Assembly: GCA_040081395.1 (NCBI GenBank)
Contig: JBEBGN010000125.1
Span: forward strand, 1 to 9,405
Direction: 5' to 3'
Length of the DNA stretch: 9,405 nucleotides
Source: UBA2982 sp040081395
GTDB lineage: Bacteria > Gemmatimonadota > Gemmatimonadetes > Longimicrobiales > Gaopeijiaceae
Below are positions 6,585-9,405 of the stretch, one piece after another. The notes beneath the pieces were generated by a model. The model saw only the letters and a program-made list of their open reading frames with translations, had not been told where the DNA came from and ran no database searches. Within the stretch, counting starts at the first letter, position 1, and each line of letters begins with the position of its first letter. The translations under genes and the position numbers were made by a program.

Positions 6585-7261
6585 TGAAGCTCGTGCCCGA
6601 GGGGTATCCGTTCGTGGCCGGTGCGATCCTCCTCGCGGCAGGGGCGTGGCTCGGTCTGGGCTCCATCGGCGGCCTCGTCTCGTTCTTGGCGACAGGCCTG
6701 TTCTCGGTACTCGCGCTCTTCGTGCTCTGGTTCTTCCGCGATCCGACCCCGCACGCACCCGAAGCCACCGACGTCGTGGTCGCGCCGGGCCAGGGCCGCG
6801 TGATCGAGATCAAGGAGGTGCACGAGCCGTCGTTCATGCAGGCCACCGCCCGTCGCATCACCATCTTCCTGTCGGTGTTCGACGTGCACCTACAGCGGGC
6901 CCCCGTGAGCGGCACCATCGAGCACCGCAGCTACAAGCCCGGGAAGTTCGCGGTCGCCTGGCTGGAGAAGGCCTCCGAGGACAACGAGCAGGCCTCGCTC
7001 GGCATCACCACCCCGCACGGGAAAGTGCTCGTGCGGCAGATTGCGGGGCTGGTGGCGCGGCGCATCGTCACCGACCACTCCGAGGGTGACCGGGTGGAGC
7101 GGGGCCAACGCATCGGCATCATCCGATTCGGTTCTCGCGTCGACCTGTTCCTGCCCCTCGACTGGGAGCTGACCTGCAAGGTCGGCGATCGCGCCCGCGT
7201 GGGCGCGACGGCCCTCGCGCGTATGCCCGCCGACGTGCGGACCTCCGGAGCGCGCGCATGA
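6584..7261 (+). CDS. psd: Phosphatidylserine decarboxylase, short form
   Basis: Psd decarboxylates phosphatidylserine to phosphatidylethanolamine at the inner membrane using a pyruvoyl group. The 225-residue product matches the short proenzyme type known from alphaproteobacteria (Sinorhizobium about 232). It has EGYPFV near the N-terminus and two hydrophobic segments (about 9-29 and 31-51) ending in WFFRDP. The catalytic domain follows: ITIFLSVFDVHLQRAPVSG (92-110), KASEDNEQ (129-136), VRQIAGLVARRI (150-161) and RFGSRVDLFLP (181-191). Self-cleavage is expected between G183 and S184, with S184 becoming the pyruvoyl group of the small alpha chain. It begins one base inside the purC stop and its stop overlaps pssA as ATGA. 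It works on the product of the next gene, pssA. Confidence 0.95.
   Translation: MKLVPEGYPFVAGAILLAAGAWLGLGSIGGLVSFLATGLFSVLALFVLWFFRDPTPHAPEATDVVVAPGQGRVIEIKEVHEPSFMQATARRITIFLSVFDVHLQRAPVSGTIEHRSYKPGKFAVAWLEKASEDNEQASLGITTPHGKVLVRQIAGLVARRIVTDHSEGDRVERGQRIGIIRFGSRVDLFLPLDWELTCKVGDRARVGATALARMPADVRTSGARA
7247..7250 (+). promoter_or_regulatory. Ribosome-binding site of pssA
   Basis: GGAG in the last psd codons, seven bases before the ATG at 7258. Together with the ATGA overlap it supports this pssA start. Confidence 0.5.
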
Positions 7262-8163
7262 GGACCCCGCGCGCGCCGACCCGCCAGACGCTCCAGCGGG
7301 GCGTCGTCATCCTGCCCTCCGCGTTCACGCTCGGGAACCTGTTCTTCGGCGTGTACGCGATCGTGTCCGCCTCGCGCGGCGACTTCATCTGGGCCGCCTG
7401 GTACGTCGTGTTCGCGGGTGTGCTCGACGTGCTCGACGGGAGCGTGGCGCGCTTCACGCGCACCGGCTCGCGGTTCGGCGCCGAGCTCGACTCCCTGGTG
7501 GACGCCATCTCGTTCGGCGTCGCACCGGGGTTCATCATGTACCGCGTGTTCTTCGAGGCGCAGGGGTACTGGGTCCTCTCCTTCGTCTACGTGACCGCGG
7601 TGGTCGTCCGCCTGGCGCGCTTCAACATCGAGCAGTCCGGAGAAGCCAAGCGGTACTTCCACGGGCTCCCCTCCCCCGCGGCAGGCATGACGCTCGCGTG
7701 CTTCTATCCGTGGAGCCAGACGCCGTTCTTCAACGCCTACTTCAGCGACCTCCCCTGGCAGGACATTTGGGCGGTGGGCGTGGTGCTGGTCGGCGTGCTG
7801 CTGGTGAGCCACGTGCCGTACGCGCGCTTCCCGAAGATCGGCCTGCGCACCCCCAAGGGGATCTTCAACACTGTCGTGGTGCTCGCCGGCCTGTTCGCTG
7901 CGATCGCCATGCCGCGGTACTTCCTGTTCTCGGTCGGTCTGCTCTACATCATCTGGGGCTTGTTCAAGTCGGTCATTCTGGGCCTGCTCGATCGGCTCCC
8001 GGGTGGTGACCCGCTCCTGGAGGAGGACGACGAGGAGGAAGGCGAGCACGCGCTGGCCGAGGTGCGCTCGCTCGACTACACAGAGCTGAGGGCCGAGCCC
8101 CGCGCTGGCCCCCGAAACGCACCCCCCAACGAAGGTCCCCGCGTGGAGGAGGATCGCGCTTGA
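7258..8163 (+). CDS. pssA: CDP-diacylglycerol-serine O-phosphatidyltransferase with acidic C-terminal tail
   Basis: PssA makes phosphatidylserine from CDP-diacylglycerol and serine at the inner membrane; Psd then turns it into phosphatidylethanolamine. The 301-residue product is an integral CDP-alcohol phosphatidyltransferase. LPSAFTLGNLFFG (19-31) opens the first membrane helix. The family signature DG(x2)AR(x8)G(x3)D(x3)D is complete, at D60-G61-A64-R65-G74-D78-D82, preceded by D57. Several hydrophobic helices follow, the last around 224-245. From about residue 249 a hydrophilic tail of some 50 residues begins with an acidic run (EEDDEEEGE) and continues with proline and arginine; it looks disordered and cytoplasmic. 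The core without the tail has the usual length of the PssA family. It overlaps psd by ATGA and purS by TTGA. The strong purS ribosome site is coded within the tail. Confidence 0.94.
   Translation: MRTPRAPTRQTLQRGVVILPSAFTLGNLFFGVYAIVSASRGDFIWAAWYVVFAGVLDVLDGSVARFTRTGSRFGAELDSLVDAISFGVAPGFIMYRVFFEAQGYWVLSFVYVTAVVVRLARFNIEQSGEAKRYFHGLPSPAAGMTLACFYPWSQTPFFNAYFSDLPWQDIWAVGVVLVGVLLVSHVPYARFPKIGLRTPKGIFNTVVVLAGLFAAIAMPRYFLFSVGLLYIIWGLFKSVILGLLDRLPGGDPLLEEDDEEEGEHALAEVRSLDYTELRAEPRAGPRNAPPNEGPRVEEDRA
8145..8152 (+). promoter_or_regulatory. Strong ribosome-binding site of purS
   Basis: GGAGGAGG is the best Shine-Dalgarno match in the window, seven bases before the TTG at 8160. It decides the TTG as the purS start; homology also begins there (SRYHLEVRVKPR). 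It lies within the coding sequence for the end of the PssA tail. Confidence 0.75.
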
Positions 8164-8420
8164 GTCGCTATCACCTGGAAGTCCGCGTCAAACCGAGGCC
8201 CGGCCTGCTCGACCCGCAAGGAAAGGCGATCCACGGCGCGCTGCGCTCGCTGGGATGGCCCGAGGTCGACGATGTGCGGGTCGGCAAGGCCATCTACCTC
8301 GAGCTCGACGCGAAGTCCGAGAAGGAAGCCGTGGACAAAGCGACGGCGATGTGCCGCAAGCTGCTCGCCAACCCGGTCACGGAAGACTTCGAGGTGGCGC
8401 TGGCGGGAGCGCGGACGTGA
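8160..8420 (+). CDS. purS: FGAM synthase subunit PurS
   Basis: PurS is the small subunit that bridges PurQ and PurL in the three-part formylglycinamidine ribonucleotide synthase, helping ammonia pass from glutaminase to synthetase. The product has 86 residues (Bacillus PurS about 84). It shows the family pattern: a first strand YHLEVRVKPRPGLLDPQGKAIHGALRSLG, then VDDVRVGKAIYLELDA, then a helix with M/L..LLANPV.EDFEV. The TTG start is fixed by a strong upstream GGAGGAGG and overlaps the pssA stop as TTGA. Its own TGA overlaps the purQ GTG as GTGA. Presence of purS means PurL here is the small, multi-subunit type, which the partial PurL sequence confirms. Confidence 0.94.
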   Translation: MSRYHLEVRVKPRPGLLDPQGKAIHGALRSLGWPEVDDVRVGKAIYLELDAKSEKEAVDKATAMCRKLLANPVTEDFEVALAGART

Positions 8421-9111
8421 AGGCAGCGATCATCTCCTTCCCCGGCTCGAACGGGGACTACGACCTGTTCGAAGCGGTCCGGTTCATCGGGGGCACGCCC
8501 ACCTACGTATGGCACCGCGACCGGAGCGGCCTGAAGGGATACGACGCGGTGCTGCTCCCCGGCGGGTTCTCGTATGGCGACTACCTGCGCGCCGGTGCCA
8601 TCGCGAGCCTCTCGCCCATCATGGAAGAAGTCGTGGCGTTCGCGAAGGCGGGGGGCCCGGTGCTCGGCCTCTGCAACGGGTTCCAGACCCTGTGCGAGTC
8701 GCAGCTGCTGCCGGGCGCGCTCATCCGCAACGACTCGCTGCGGTTCTCGAGCAAGGACGTCCGGCTGCGCGTGGAGCGCACCGACACCGTGTTCACGAGC
8801 GAGTACCGTAAGGGTCAGGTGCTGACGATTCCGATCGCGCACGGCGAAGGCAACTACGAGGCCGATGAAGGCACGCTCGCGCGCCTGGAAGGCGAGGGCC
8901 GCGTCGTGTTCCGCTACGTGAATGCGTTGGGCGAGGCCACCGAGCAGGCGAACCCGAACGGGTCCTGGCACAACATCGCGGGGATCGTGAACGAGGGGGG
9001 CAACGTGCTCGGCATGATGCCCCACCCCGAGCGGGCCATGGAACCGATCGTCGGTTCGTCCGACGGCGCGCCGCTGTTCGCATCGCTCGTCGCCAGCCTG
9101 GTAGGGTCGGC

Positions 9112-9115
<4 letters not shown>
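8417..9115 (+). CDS. purQ: FGAM synthase glutaminase subunit PurQ
   Basis: PurQ hydrolyses glutamine to supply ammonia to PurL. The 232-residue product (Bacillus about 227) is a class I glutamine amidotransferase. It has AIISFPGSNGDYD at the start and LLPGGFSYGDYLRAGAIA (47-64, oxyanion region). The nucleophile is C86 in GLCNGFQ, followed by LLPGALIRNDS (97-107). IAHGEGNY is at 140-147. The second and third triad members are H203 and E205 in MPHPERAMEP. The start is GTG at 8417, overlapping the purS stop (GTGA), with GGGAG seven bases before. The stop overlaps the purL GTG in the same way. Longer in-frame readings back into purS are antecedent shadow, since homology begins at this GTG. Confidence 0.96.

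Positions 9116-9405
<290 letters not shown>

Noticed and set aside
6931..8049. A 372-codon minus-strand open frame opposite psd and pssA
   Set aside because: Low-complexity Glu/Arg/His-rich translation antisense to two clear genes; a shadow of GC-biased codons.

Overview
This is a strongly GC-rich bacterial chromosomal window, packed with housekeeping genes. Almost everything reads on the plus strand, with almost no spacer between genes. The gene set suggests an organism with a Gram-negative-type envelope: a lipoprotein-type HtrA protease and the phosphatidylethanolamine pathway are both present. The gene order trpD<->truA-tal-htrA-purB-purC-psd-pssA-purS-purQ-purL, the GC content, and the GTG/TTG starts fit Gemmatimonadota or a relative. 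That placement is a recollection-based inference, not proven by the sequence. I see no mobile element, phage gene, CRISPR array, tRNA or rRNA, and no stretch over 300 bases without a gene.

Left end (1-1176): about 200 bases encode an internal piece of a CtaG-type cytochrome oxidase assembly protein on the plus strand. It runs directly into the 3' end of trpD on the minus strand. Both genes are broken at the same point (about 193-207), so this is a rearrangement breakpoint or an assembly/amplification chimera. The rest of trpD is intact.

Divergent promoter region (1177-1291): trpD reads left and truA reads right. The truA promoter (TTGACA, 16 bases, TAGACT) puts the predicted transcription start exactly on the GTG start codon, so a leaderless mRNA is predicted.

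Plus-strand operon (1292-9405, running off the right edge): truA (tRNA pseudouridine synthase), tal (small transaldolase), htrA (lipoprotein-type periplasmic protease), purB, purC, psd, pssA, purS, purQ and the start of purL. Junctions are mostly start/stop overlaps (ATGA, TGATG, TTGA, GTGA), which predicts translational coupling. Functionally this is a purine biosynthesis operon with a two-gene phosphatidylethanolamine module (psd-pssA) set between purC and purS. The purS-purQ-purL run encodes the three-subunit FGAM synthase.

No wholly new biological system is evident. The points most worth checking are the ctaG/trpD breakpoint, the leaderless truA start, a four-codon ORF bridging htrA and purB by two stop/start overlaps, the lipid genes inside the pur operon, and a PurB that closely resembles the animal enzyme.
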